Shown piece by piece: positions 31,695-40,600 of a stretch of DNA of 64,000 bases. Each line of letters starts with the position of its first letter. The stretch's first letter is position 1. Source of the stretch: Arthrobacter sp. N199823 (GTDB lineage Bacteria > Actinomycetota > Actinomycetes > Actinomycetales > Micrococcaceae); assembly GCF_002929705.1 (NCBI RefSeq), contig NZ_PJIN01000006.1, positions 1 through 64,000 on the forward strand. Direction: 5' to 3'. Made by a program: the position numbers and the translations under genes. Under the pieces are notes generated by a model. The model saw only the letters and a program-made list of their open reading frames with translations, did not search any database and was not told where the DNA came from.

Positions 31695-32531
31695 ATGAAA
31701 CCGCGCCGATACAGCGAGGTCGATGTGTTTTCGGCGACGGCCTACCGCGGCAATGCGCTGGCCGTGGTTCACGACGCCGAGGGTTTGAGCACGGCGGACA
31801 TGCAGCAATTCGCCAACTGGACCAACCTCGCCGAGACCACATTTTTATTGGCCCCAACTGATCCGCGGGCGGATTACCGGGTCAGGATTTTTACGGCCAG
31901 CGAGGAACTGCCCTTTGCCGGACACCCCACACTGGGATCCGTCAAGGCCTGGTTGGCAGCCGGCGGAACAGTGGGCCCCGACGGTGTGATTGTGCAGGAA
32001 TGCGTGGCGGGTCTCATCCCGATCCGTATTGCAGGGGATCGGTTCGCGTTCCAGGCCCCGCCATTAACCCGTTACGAGCCCATCGAGGAAGCACGTCTGC
32101 AGCGGGTTGCCAGCGTTCTGGGGATTGCGCGTGATGACATCCTCGCTTCCTCTTGGCTTGTCAACGGACCTCGTTGGATGGGCATTCGGTTAGCTTCTGC
32201 GCAGCAAGTGCTGGCACTTCGCCCCGACCCCAGCCTGTTGGACGATCTTGAGATCGGCGTTGTTGGTCCGCACCCTTCTGGCTCGGACACTCAGTTCGAG
32301 GTCCGCGCATTCTTCGGCGGCGACGCCGTTTGGGAGGACCCTGTCACGGGGAGCCTCAACGCGGGTCTGGCCCGGTGGATGAGCGATACCGGGGTGGCGC
32401 CACCTCATTATGTGGCATCGCAAGGGACCGTTCTGGGCCGTGAGGGCCGGGTCCATATCGACATTGAAAGCGACAGCATTTGGGTTGGCGGACACGTCAC
32501 CGCGTGCATCGAAGGCACCGTCCGGCTCTAA
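31695..32531 (+). CDS. PhzF-family isomerase/epimerase
   Basis: A 278-residue protein of the PhzF/diaminopimelate-epimerase fold. Family landmarks: AYRGNALAVVHDAEG near residue 17, the catalytic glutamate in TNLAETTFLL, ELPFAGHPTLGS, and EDPVTGSLNAGLARW. Only some members take part in phenazine synthesis, and no other phz genes are here, so the substrate is unknown. It is 5 bp after hutD, without a clear ribosome-binding site, and is probably read through from hutD. Confidence 0.88.
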   Translation: MKPRRYSEVDVFSATAYRGNALAVVHDAEGLSTADMQQFANWTNLAETTFLLAPTDPRADYRVRIFTASEELPFAGHPTLGSVKAWLAAGGTVGPDGVIVQECVAGLIPIRIAGDRFAFQAPPLTRYEPIEEARLQRVASVLGIARDDILASSWLVNGPRWMGIRLASAQQVLALRPDPSLLDDLEIGVVGPHPSGSDTQFEVRAFFGGDAVWEDPVTGSLNAGLARWMSDTGVAPPHYVASQGTVLGREGRVHIDIESDSIWVGGHVTACIEGTVRL

Positions 32532-32569
32532 GGGCGCGGTCCGCCCTGTAACTCACACCGTCCACCGTG

Positions 32570-32575
32570 CACAAT
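32570..32575 (+). promoter_or_regulatory. -10 box of the antiporter leader ORF
   Basis: CACAAT ends 6 nt before ATG 32582, which starts a 14-codon ORF and not the antiporter itself. Confidence 0.5.
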
Positions 32576-32581
32576 GAGCAC

Positions 32582-32626
32582 ATGGAACAGCAACTTTTGG
32601 ACCAATCCCGGCGGTCCACGCCATGA
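32582..32626 (+). CDS. 14-codon leader ORF overlapping the antiporter start
   Basis: The ORF MEQQLLDQSRRSTP ends in TGA at 32624-32626, overlapping the antiporter ATG (32623) as ATGA. Its own ATG is 6 nt after a CACAAT -10 box, so it would be translated first on a leaderless mRNA and ribosomes would restart at the antiporter. The peptide has no obvious signal or attenuation codons. The same layout occurs at 45926. Confidence 0.5.
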   Translation: MEQQLLDQSRRSTP

Positions 32627-33753
32627 CTTTCCACGTTCTTGCCCTCATCTGCTTCGCTTCGCTGCTGGGTCCCCTCTTGGCCTTCCCGCGACGGTGGCAG
32701 ATTCCGGTGGTCATCGGTGAACTGGCGGCAGGAATGCTCATTGGCCGAAGCGGTCTGAACCTTGTCGATCCCGCGGAACCGACCTTTACCTTCCTGGCCG
32801 ATCTGGGCTTTGCCTTGATCATGTTCGTGGCTGGCTCCCATGTGCCCGTCAGAGACCAAAGAATCCGGTCCGCGTTGGGAAGTGGTGTGGCACGCTTGGC
32901 GGTGGTGTCCGTGGCTGCCGCAGCAGTTGGTATCGCCGTGGCGGGACTGTTTGGCACCGGGCATGCATCGCTCTACGTGGTCCTATTGGCGTCGTCATCC
33001 GCCGCGCTGGTGCTGCCAATCATCGGCTCATTCCAGCTCCGCGGACCCCAGGTTTTGGCCATGACAGCACAGGTGGTTATCGCCGATACCCTCGCCATCA
33101 TTGCCCTTCCTTTAGTACTCAACCCGTCCACAGCTGGGCCGGCGGCGTTGGGCTCGCTGGCTGTATTGACCAGTGCCACCGCACTTTTTCTGATCCTTCG
33201 TACGGCTGATCGGAAGGGGTTACGGCAACGTCTGCACAAAGTTTCTGAAAAGCGGAAATTTGCTCTGGAGCTCAGGTTTCAGCTGACTGTCCTCTTTGCG
33301 CTGGCCGGACTCGCCGTGTGGAGTCATGTGTCCATCATGCTCGCCGGCTTCGTCTTTGGGCTGGCGGTGTCAGCCGTTGGCGAACCGCGGCGACTGGCGC
33401 GACAACTTTTTGCCCTGACTGAGGGGTTCTTGGGGCCGCTGTTTTTCTTGTGGCTCGGTTCGTCCTTGGACCTGCGCGAACTCGCCAGCCACCCGACGAT
33501 GATCCTATTGGGCTTGGCCCTGGGGATTGGCGCGATTGGCGTACATTCACTCACGCGCTTGCTGGGCCTTCCGCTTCCGCTGGGAGTTCTTTCGGCAGCA
33601 CAACTGGGCGTGCCGATCGCTGCGGCCACCATCGGGATCCAACAAAATCTACTGGCCCCGGGCGAACCCGCGGCACTGGTTCTAGGAGCGCTGGTCACCA
33701 TGGCGGCTGCCACGCTGGCGAGCACCCGCCTGATGCCACGGGAAAGCCTCTGA
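32623..33753 (+). CDS. CPA2-type cation:proton antiporter
   Basis: A 376-residue membrane protein with about 11-12 helices. It resembles Kef/CPA2 exchangers: RRWQIPVVIGELAAGMLIGR in the second helix, the LADLGFALIMFVAG motif, and FLGPLFFLWLGSSLDLREL in the C-terminal half. It lacks the RCK (TrkA-N) domain of KefB/KefC. It should exchange Na+ or K+ for H+ to control pH or ions. The ATG has no ribosome-binding site of its own and overlaps the stop of a 14-codon leader ORF (ATGA), so coupled translation is likely. Confidence 0.85.
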   Translation: MTFHVLALICFASLLGPLLAFPRRWQIPVVIGELAAGMLIGRSGLNLVDPAEPTFTFLADLGFALIMFVAGSHVPVRDQRIRSALGSGVARLAVVSVAAAAVGIAVAGLFGTGHASLYVVLLASSSAALVLPIIGSFQLRGPQVLAMTAQVVIADTLAIIALPLVLNPSTAGPAALGSLAVLTSATALFLILRTADRKGLRQRLHKVSEKRKFALELRFQLTVLFALAGLAVWSHVSIMLAGFVFGLAVSAVGEPRRLARQLFALTEGFLGPLFFLWLGSSLDLRELASHPTMILLGLALGIGAIGVHSLTRLLGLPLPLGVLSAAQLGVPIAAATIGIQQNLLAPGEPAALVLGALVTMAAATLASTRLMPRESL

Positions 33754-33806
33754 GGCCAAACGTTCCCGCACCACCACACGTCCCGTCCCTCGAGTCAGAC
33801 GGAGAG

Positions 33807-33844
33807 CCGTCGAGTCAGACGCCGCGCATCGTCTGACTCGACGG
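33807..33844. terminator. perfect hairpin after the antiporter
   Basis: CCGTCGAGTCAGACG and its complement form a perfect 15-bp stem with an 8-nt loop. CGAGTCAGACGG also occurs as a direct repeat at 33790-33801. It probably ends antiporter transcription. Confidence 0.65.
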
Positions 33845-33866
33845 ACTGGCGTCTGCGGTGGTGGTT

Positions 33867-33925
33867 AACGCAAAACGTACGACGTCGGCACCCGAGGTGG
33901 GTGCCGACGTCGTACGTTTTGCGTT
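33867..33925. terminator. perfect 27-bp hairpin between convergent genes
   Basis: The arms 33867-33893 and 33899-33925 are exact complements with a 5-nt loop; the outer ends are AACGCAAAACGTACG and its complement. It is likely a two-way terminator for the antiporter (+) and the DEAD-box helicase (-). Confidence 0.75.
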
Positions 33926-33928
33926 GGG

Positions 33929-33993
33929 TGGGCCCACGCTTGCCAGGTTCCCGGGGAAATCGCGCCAGCGATTTATCGGGCCGGCGAGTGGGG
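33929..33993 (-). repeat. dispersed intergenic palindrome, family A, copy 3 (inverted)
   Basis: On the minus strand this 65-bp element repeats copy 1 (10948-11011) with few changes, e.g. GCTGGCGC for GCTGAAGC in the inner loop. It begins one base after the helicase TAG, exactly as copy 1 begins one base after the asparaginase TAG. Confidence 0.9.
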
Positions 33994-33994
33994 C

Positions 33995-35749
33995 CTAGCG
34001 GCTGCGGCGCTGGTTCGAGGCCGGAGCCGTTGCGCGGCGGGGTCCGCCGGAGCGGGCGCCACCACCGTTGGAGTTGTAGCTTCCGCCGGAGTTACCACCG
34101 GTGTTGGAGGACCATACTGCGCCGCCCTGGCTGCCACCGCGGGAGTTGCTGCGCGGGGCATCGTTGGTGTGTGAAGAACTGCGCGGGGCCGAACCCTGGC
34201 CTGCGCGGTTTCCGCGAGCAACATCGCCGTCGCGAGCCGGGCGGCCTTCACCGGAACGTACCGGACGACCTTCACCGGAACGTACCGGGCGGCCTTCACC
34301 GGCTGCACGTGCCGGACGACGGTTTTCGCCGCCACCGAAGCGGGCACCCTGGGCAGCGCCTTCACGACGCTCGCCACGGTTACCTGCTGCTGCGGGACGC
34401 TCGTTGGAGTCAGCCGAAACGCGGCCGCGCCCTCCGCGACCGCCACGGCCACCGGCTGTGGGGGCTGCGCCGGAGCGGACCGAACGCTTGCGCTGAGCGT
34501 TTGCACCGTTAGAGGTGCCGCTGCCCTGTGCAGGCTGCTTGGAGGCGAGCAAGGCTGCGCGGGTGCGCGGGTCAATCTTGTCAGCAACGTCGCCAACCAA
34601 GGTGGCGATCAGCGGTGAGCTGGTGGTGACGCGCTCAAAGTTCACGTCAACGCCTGCTGCGCGCATGAGCTTCTTGACGTCGCCCTGCTGCTCGGGGAGC
34701 GTCAAGGTGACAACTACGCCGTCGGATCCTGCGCGGGCCGTACGGCCGGAACGGTGCAGGTAAGCCTTGTGCTCTGTGGGCGGGTCAACGTGGATGACCA
34801 GTTCAATGTCATCAACGTGTACGCCGCGGGCGGCAACGTCGGTGGCAACCAGGACGCGAACGTCGCCGGTGGAGAACTCGGCCAGGTTACGGTCACGTGC
34901 ATTCTGTGACAGGTTTCCATGAAGGTCCACGGCAGGGATGCCGGCGTCGGTCAGGGTCTTGGCCAGCTTGCGGGCGTGGTGCTTGGTGCGCATGAACAGG
35001 ATGCGGCGGCCGGCGCCCGATGCGAGCTCAACGATGACCTGCTTCTTGACGGTCTGATCGTTCACAACCAGAACGTGGTGCTCCATCGTGGAGACAGCAG
35101 CCTTGGGCTCATCCACCGAGTGGGTGAGCTGGTTGGAGAGGTAGCGCTGAACAATCTTGTCCACGCCGTTGTCCAAGGTGGCGGAGAACAGCATGCGCTG
35201 GCCCTGCGTCGGCGTCGTGTCCAGCAGACGCTTGACGACCGGCAAGAAGCCGAGGTCAGCCATGTGGTCGGCCTCATCGAGAACCGTGATCTCAACGCTT
35301 TCCAGGGAAACGATGCGCTGCTTCATGAGGTCTTCGAGGCGACCCGGGCAGGCGATGACGATGTCGACGCCGGCGCGCAGGGCCTTTTCCTGACGGGCCT
35401 GTGAGACGCCACCGTAGATGACAGTGGTGTTCAAGCCCATGGCCTTGGCGAGGGGCTCGATGGTGTTGTTCAGCTGAGTTGCCAGCTCGCGAGTCGGTGC
35501 AAGGACCAGGCCCATGGGGCGGCCGGGCTTGCGGAAGTACGGGGCTTCGCGCTCGGCCAGACGGGCAACGAGCGGGATAGCGAAGGCAATGGTCTTGCCG
35601 GAGCCGGTGCGGCCGCGACCCAACACGTCGCGGCCTGCCAAAGTGTCCGGCAGAGTCTTGACCTGAATGGGGAATGCTTCCTCAATGCCCTGAGCGGCGA
35701 GTGAAGCAACGATTTCCTTGGGCGCACCAAGGGCAGCAAAAGTTGTCAT
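33995..35749 (-). CDS. DEAD-box RNA helicase with RGG-like tail
   Basis: A 584-residue ATP-dependent RNA helicase. The core (1 to about 375) shows the F..Q motif, Walker A GRGRTGSGKT, PTRELA, VLDEADHM, SAT and HRSGRTARAG. From about 400 a Gly/Arg-rich tail follows, with repeats of GEGRPVRS encoded by a 24-bp tandem repeat near 34240-34310. Such tails bind RNA and are common in cold-adaptation helicases of actinobacteria. ATG 35749 gives the family start MTTFAALGAP; no ribosome-binding site is seen. A long region without genes lies upstream. Confidence 0.93.
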   Translation of the reverse strand: MTTFAALGAPKEIVASLAAQGIEEAFPIQVKTLPDTLAGRDVLGRGRTGSGKTIAFAIPLVARLAEREAPYFRKPGRPMGLVLAPTRELATQLNNTIEPLAKAMGLNTTVIYGGVSQARQEKALRAGVDIVIACPGRLEDLMKQRIVSLESVEITVLDEADHMADLGFLPVVKRLLDTTPTQGQRMLFSATLDNGVDKIVQRYLSNQLTHSVDEPKAAVSTMEHHVLVVNDQTVKKQVIVELASGAGRRILFMRTKHHARKLAKTLTDAGIPAVDLHGNLSQNARDRNLAEFSTGDVRVLVATDVAARGVHVDDIELVIHVDPPTEHKAYLHRSGRTARAGSDGVVVTLTLPEQQGDVKKLMRAAGVDVNFERVTTSSPLIATLVGDVADKIDPRTRAALLASKQPAQGSGTSNGANAQRKRSVRSGAAPTAGGRGGRGGRGRVSADSNERPAAAGNRGERREGAAQGARFGGGENRRPARAAGEGRPVRSGEGRPVRSGEGRPARDGDVARGNRAGQGSAPRSSSHTNDAPRSNSRGGSQGGAVWSSNTGGNSGGSYNSNGGGARSGGPRRATAPASNQRRSR

Positions 35750-36110
35750 GTAAAGAGAGAATCTTTCGTAAGGCGGTTCAACGTCCCACGGGCAGTTTTG
35801 ACCGCGGGTTCGCCGATTCAATGCCAGAGCGTGTCAACCGCGGTCTGCACAGTGCAAATTCACTGGGCAAGATCTATGCGGGACAAGTTGCATGCGTTCA
35901 TCGACGCAGAATGCGCGAAACGCACATTAAGTAGTGTCAGTCTATCAGCGGCACGACGCCGGGCACCCCCTTAGTGCCCCATCTCACCTTCACCACCTCG
36001 GCGAGTGTCCAGATAACGTCGCTTTGATCCCTCCATAGCGGCTCTAAACGACATGATCTGCACATTGGCGCCACCACGACCCACTTTCCGCCCCGGCCAA
36101 GGCTCCTCAC

Positions 36111-36176
36111 GCCATCGACCCGTGAGAAATGGCGGCTTTGGGAGCTGACAGCAGCCTTTTCTCCCGGGTCGATGGC
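36111..36176. repeat. dispersed palindrome, family B, copy 2
   Basis: GCCATCGACCCGTGAGAAAT at the left and its near-complement TTTTCTCCCGGGTCGATGGC at the right form an imperfect stem, with GGCGGC/CAGCC inside. The arms match those of 29086-29147 (CATCGAyCCGTGAGAwATGGC). It lies about 95 bp before trmB. Confidence 0.8.
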
Positions 36177-36256
36177 GTTCAGCTTGAACCTGGAAGAGAG
36201 ATTCCCGGCCAGGGTGAGCCAAAATTTCCCAACCAGACCGGCCTCGAAATCACCGG

Positions 36257-36262
36257 TACCCT
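36257..36262 (+). promoter_or_regulatory. -10 box of trmB, near-leaderless start
   Basis: TACCCT lies 5 nt before GTG 36268 and 8 nt before ATG 36271. No Shine-Dalgarno sequence. Confidence 0.4.
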
Positions 36263-36270
36263 TAACAGTG

Positions 36271-37227
36271 ATGAGTGAAACCCCAGCTACCGACGCCCCC
36301 GCCACCGACCCCGCCGCACCGGCACATGCCTCCCTGCAGGATGGATTGCAGGATGCAGAGCCCGCACAGGAGCGCGCGCCCCGCACCGAGGACGGCTCCG
36401 CACGCCCCATCACACCGGGCAGTCAGGCCGCCGAAGGCACCTATCGCATGCAGCCGGTCTCGTTTGTGCGCCGCGGAACCCGCTTGCAGGGTCGCCGCCA
36501 GCAGGCCTGGGATGACCACTCCGACACCCTGGCCGTTGACGTTCCGCGCCACATTGCGGATACCTCAGTGCATCCCGATTACGTCTTCGACGCCGCAGCA
36601 GAGTTTGGCCGCACAGCCCCGCTGGTAGTGGAAATCGGTTCGGGCCTGGGCGATGCCGTCATCCACGCCGCCAAGGAAAACCCGGACAAGGACTTCCTCG
36701 CCGTCGAGGTTTACACCCCCGGACTCGCTCAGACCATTCAAAAGATTGTCGCCAACGAGCTCGAGAATGTCCGCGTCGTCCAGGCGAACGCACCCGAGGT
36801 CCTGAGCACCATGCTCCCAGCCGGCTCCGTGAGCGAAGTCTGGGTCTTCTTCCCCGACCCGTGGCACAAGTCCAAGCACAATAAGCGCCGCATGGTGAAG
36901 GACACCTTTGCCCCGCTCGTATCGCGCGTGCTCTCCCCCGGAGGCATCTGGCGCCTGGCCACCGACTGGTCCACCTACGCCGAGCAGATGCTCCACGTGG
37001 GCATTGCCTCTGAAGATTTCACTAACCTGCACGACGGCGAGCGCACCGGTTCCGAAAGCCCCCTCACCGCGGCACGCCTCAGCGGAGTGGACTGCGAACA
37101 AAGTGATGAGCAGGATGAGCTTGGCGGCTGGGCTCCCCGTTTTGACGGGCGCATCCTGACCAGTTTTGAGAACAAGGCTCACAAGGCTGGGCGCGTCATC
37201 TTCGATCTGGCTTTCCGCAAGAACTAA
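36271..37227 (+). CDS. trmB: tRNA (guanine-46-N7)-methyltransferase
   Basis: TrmB methylates G46 in the variable loop of tRNAs using SAM. The 318-residue protein has a non-conserved Ala/Pro-rich N-terminus of about 60 residues. The conserved core has LVVEIGSGLGDAVIHAA (SAM loop), VFFPDPWHKSKHNKRRMV (the family signature) and a C-terminal TSFENKAHKAGR. The N-terminal extension is longer than in E. coli TrmB (239 residues) but common in actinobacteria. ATG 36271 is used; GTG 36268 is also possible. A strong terminator follows. Confidence 0.93.
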   Translation: MSETPATDAPATDPAAPAHASLQDGLQDAEPAQERAPRTEDGSARPITPGSQAAEGTYRMQPVSFVRRGTRLQGRRQQAWDDHSDTLAVDVPRHIADTSVHPDYVFDAAAEFGRTAPLVVEIGSGLGDAVIHAAKENPDKDFLAVEVYTPGLAQTIQKIVANELENVRVVQANAPEVLSTMLPAGSVSEVWVFFPDPWHKSKHNKRRMVKDTFAPLVSRVLSPGGIWRLATDWSTYAEQMLHVGIASEDFTNLHDGERTGSESPLTAARLSGVDCEQSDEQDELGGWAPRFDGRILTSFENKAHKAGRVIFDLAFRKN

Positions 37228-37253
37228 ACGCCCACACGCAGCACTGCAATTGA

Positions 37254-37320
37254 CCCTCCCCGCCGGCAGCTGAGCGACGCATCACCGTTCAGCTGCCGGC
37301 GGGGAGGGTTTTTGTGTTTT
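37254..37320 (+). terminator. terminator of trmB
   Basis: A 20-bp GC-rich stem, CCCTCCCCGCCGGCAGCTGA with its complement, is followed by TTTTTGTGTTTT. Confidence 0.93.
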
Positions 37321-37494
37321 CTGAGCCACAACGGGCATCTGCCTGGGCCCAAGTGCGCGAGCGCTGCGGAAACAGCCGCCATACCTGAGCGAGCGTCTGG
37401 GGCGAGGGGCGAGCCTGCCCCACCGAACGTAACAATCACCCGCCGGACCTTAATAATGTCCCCGGCCCTTGACGCCTTTCCAGTCCCCAAATGT

Positions 37495-37523
37495 TAAAAG
37501 TCGCACAATATATGCAACTTTTA
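37495..37523 (+). promoter_or_regulatory. candidate operator upstream of narG
   Basis: The dyad TAAAAGTCGCA-N7-TGCAACTTTTA (one mismatch) lies about 67-95 bp before the narG -10 box in an AT-rich patch. It may bind an anaerobic or nitrate regulator; it does not match the FNR consensus. Confidence 0.4.
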
Positions 37524-37589
37524 GCAACTAATTAGGACAGCCTGAGCTTGACTATTTGACGGGCCGTAGAGATGCCTACCAAAGCCCCC

Positions 37590-37595
37590 TATGGT
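37590..37595 (+). promoter_or_regulatory. -10 box of narG, leaderless start
   Basis: TATGGT ends 6 nt before ATG 37602. This decides between 37602 and the in-frame ATG at 37572. Confidence 0.5.
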
Positions 37596-37601
37596 GGGCC
37601 C

Positions 37602-40600
37602 ATGACTGCTGAAACTTTTGTCGCCGGCGTCGATGGTCCGGCATCGGACGCAATGTTGAAATTGGGGCGTTTCTTCACCAAGTGGGATGAAACGGACGAT
37701 GGCCGAGCCGTTTTCCGCGAAGGCGGACGTGCCGGTGACATCTTCTACCGCGACAGATGGAGTCACGACAAGGTTGTCAGATCCACCCACGGCGTGAACT
37801 GCACGGGCTCGTGTTCCTGGAAGGTGTACGTCAAGGACGGCATCATCACGTGGGAATCCCAGCAGACCGACTACCCCAGCGTTGGCCCGGACAGCCCCGA
37901 ATATGAACCCCGCGGCTGCCCCCGCGGTGCGGCGTTCTCCTGGTACACCTACTCCCCCACCCGCGTCCGTTTCCCCTACGCCCGCGGCGTGCTCGTGGAA
38001 ATGTACCGCGAAGCGAAGCAACGCCTGAAGGACCCCGTCCTGGCATTCGCCGAAGTTGCCGGTGACCCGGAAAAGCGCCGCAGATACCAAAACGCCCGCG
38101 GAAAGGGCGGCTTGGTCCGCACCTCGTGGGCCGAGGCGCTGGAAATTGCCGCCGCCGCACACGTGAACACCATCAAGACGTACGGCCCCGACCGCGTCTC
38201 CGGTTTCTCCCCCATTCCGGCCATGTCCATGGTCAGCCACGCCATCGGCACCCGGTTTGTGCAGCTCATTGGCGGGGTCATGACCTCCTTTTACGACTGG
38301 TACGCGGACCTTCCCGCCGCCAGCCCACAAGTGTTCGGCGATCAAACCGACGTCCCGGAATCCGGCGACTGGTGGGATGCCACCTACCTGATGATGTGGG
38401 GCTCCAACGTCCCCGTCACCCGCACCCCGGACGCGCACTGGATGGCCGAGGTCCGTTACCGTGGCACCAAGGTCATCGCCATCAGCCCCGACTACGCCGA
38501 TAACACCAAGTTCGCCGACGAATGGCTCCCCGCGGCGGCCGGCACTGACGCCGCCCTCGCCATGGGCATGGGCCACGTGACGCTCAAGGAATTCTTCGTT
38601 GACCGCCAAGTCCCGTTCTTCCAGAGCTACGTCCGCCAATTCACCGACCTCCCCTTCCTCATCCGTCTGGAGAAGCACGACGACGGGACTTACATTCCCG
38701 GGAAATTCCTCACCGCTGCGTTCGTCCCCGGCTGCGAGTTTGTGGAAGACGCTGCGTTCAAAACCTTGCTCTTTGACAAGGTCACCAGCTCCGGGCTGGT
38801 GCCCAATGGAACCTTGGGGCATAGGTATTCCAAGACCGGTGAGGGCAAGTGGAACCTTGACCTGACGGGGATAGAGCCGGCCCTGAGCATGGCCGAGGTC
38901 TCCACGGAATCCGTGGAGATCCTGCTCCCCTGTTTTGAGGATCCCGAGGGCGCCGGCTCCATCATGCACCGCGGTGTTCCCGTGGCCATGGTGGGCGGCC
39001 ATCTGGTCACCACCGTCTACGACCTCATGCTGGCCCAGTACGGCGTGGGCCGGCCCGGCCTTCCCGGCGTGTGGGCCAAGGACTACAACGACGTTTCCGT
39101 CCCTTACACCCCGGCCTGGCAAGAGGAAGTCACCTCCGTCCCAGCCCAAGCCTGCATTCGAGTGGCCCGCGAATTTGCCCGCAACGCAGAGCAGTCCAAG
39201 GGCCGTTCCATGATCATCATGGGTGCCGGCATCTGCCAGTGGTTCCACGGCGACACTACCTACCGCGCCATTCTGGCCCTCGTCATGCTGACTGGCTGCA
39301 TGGGCCGCAACGGCGGCGGCTGGGCACACTATGTGGGGCAGGAAAAGTGCCGCCCCATCACCGGTTGGGTGTCCTTGGCCAACGGCCTGGACTGGTCGCG
39401 CCCGCCCCGCACCATGATTGGCACCGGCTACTGGTACATGCACACCGATCAGTGGCGCCAGGACGGGTACTCGGCGGATGCGCTCAAGTCCCCGCTGTCC
39501 ACAGGCAACCTGGATGGCATGCACACGGCCGACGCCTTGGCACAGTCGGTGCGCCTGGGCTGGATGCCGTTCTACCCGCAGTTCGATTCCAACCCGCTGG
39601 ACCTTGCAGACAAAGCAATCGCCGCGGTGGCGGCCGGGGAGGCTCCGGATGAGAAGACGTGGGTGGCCCAGTCCCTCATGAACCGCACCATCAATCCCGC
39701 CATTGAGGACATTGACGCTCCGGAAAATTGGCCGCGCACCCTGGTGCTGTGGCGCTCCAACCTCTTCGGCTCCTCCGCCAAGGGCAACGAGTACTTTCTG
39801 CGGAACCTGCTCGGCACCCACAACAACGTCATGGGTCAGGACAGCCACGAATCACTGAAACCGCAGGACGTGAAATGGCATGAGGAAGGGCCGGAAGGAA
39901 AGCTGGACTTCCTCATGTCCGCGGACTTCCGCATGACCAGCACCACCCTGCTTTCCGATGTGGTCTTCCCGGCAGCCACCTGGTACGAAAAGCATGACCT
40001 CTCCTCGACCGATATGCACCCCTTTGTGCACGCCTTCACCCCGGCCATCGACCCGCCCTGGGAGACCAAGACGGACTTTGAGCTGTTCAACTTACTGGCC
40101 GAGGAACTCTCACGCCAAGCTGTGAAGCATCTGGGCACGCGCAAGGACCTTGTCAGTGTCCCGCTCATCCATGACACCGTGGGCCAGATCGCCCAGCCCG
40201 GCGGCGTGGTCCGCGACTGGCGCAAGGACGGGATCGACGGCGTGCCCGGGCAGAACATGCCCAACTTCATCGTGGTGGAGCGGGACTACACGGCCATCGC
40301 GAACAAGCTCACCGCCGTCGGACCTCTGGCGGACAAGCTGGGTTTCACCGTCAAGGACATCACCTACAAGCTGGATAAGGCCCTGGACCATCTGGCCAAA
40401 GCCAACGGCGTGATGATGGGCGGCGCCGCCCACGGGCGCCCCGCCATCGATACCGACGCGAAAATGGCCGAGGCGATCCTGACATTCTCCGGCACCACAA
40501 ACGGCCAGCTCGCCGTGGCCGGCTTCAAGGAAATGGAACGCAAAACGGGTATGAAGCTCGTGGACCTGGCCGAGGGCAGCGAGGAGAAACACATCTCCTT

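Larger units (their letters stand above)
35750..36267. other. 518-bp divergent region helicase / trmB
   Basis: I see no credible gene. Features are GACCGCGG (35800-35807) pairing with CCGCGGTC (35838-35845) in the likely helicase leader, a minus-strand TTGACA (35837-35832) with no matching -10 box found, and the family B palindrome at 36111-36176. A long structured leader would suit temperature control of the helicase mRNA, but this is inference. Confidence 0.45.
37228..37601. other. 374-bp region between trmB and narG
   Basis: It contains the trmB terminator (37254-37320), then about 170 bp with nothing recognised, then an AT-rich dyad (37495-37523) and the narG -10 box. No gene. Confidence 0.6.

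Noticed and set aside
31105-32531. A histidine-utilisation or phenazine gene cluster, from HutD and PhzF
   Set aside because: No hutU/H/I/G or phz core genes are present; both families are widespread and the names do not prove the pathway.
34240-34311. CRISPR-like direct repeats inside the DEAD-box helicase gene
   Set aside because: The 24-bp repeats have no spacers and encode the in-frame GEGRPVRS repeats of the protein tail.
37521-39848. Long minus-strand open frame of 775 codons across narG
   Set aside because: It is the antisense shadow of narG in GC-rich DNA. Its translation is Gly/Val/His-rich without domains, while narG on the plus strand has all family motifs.
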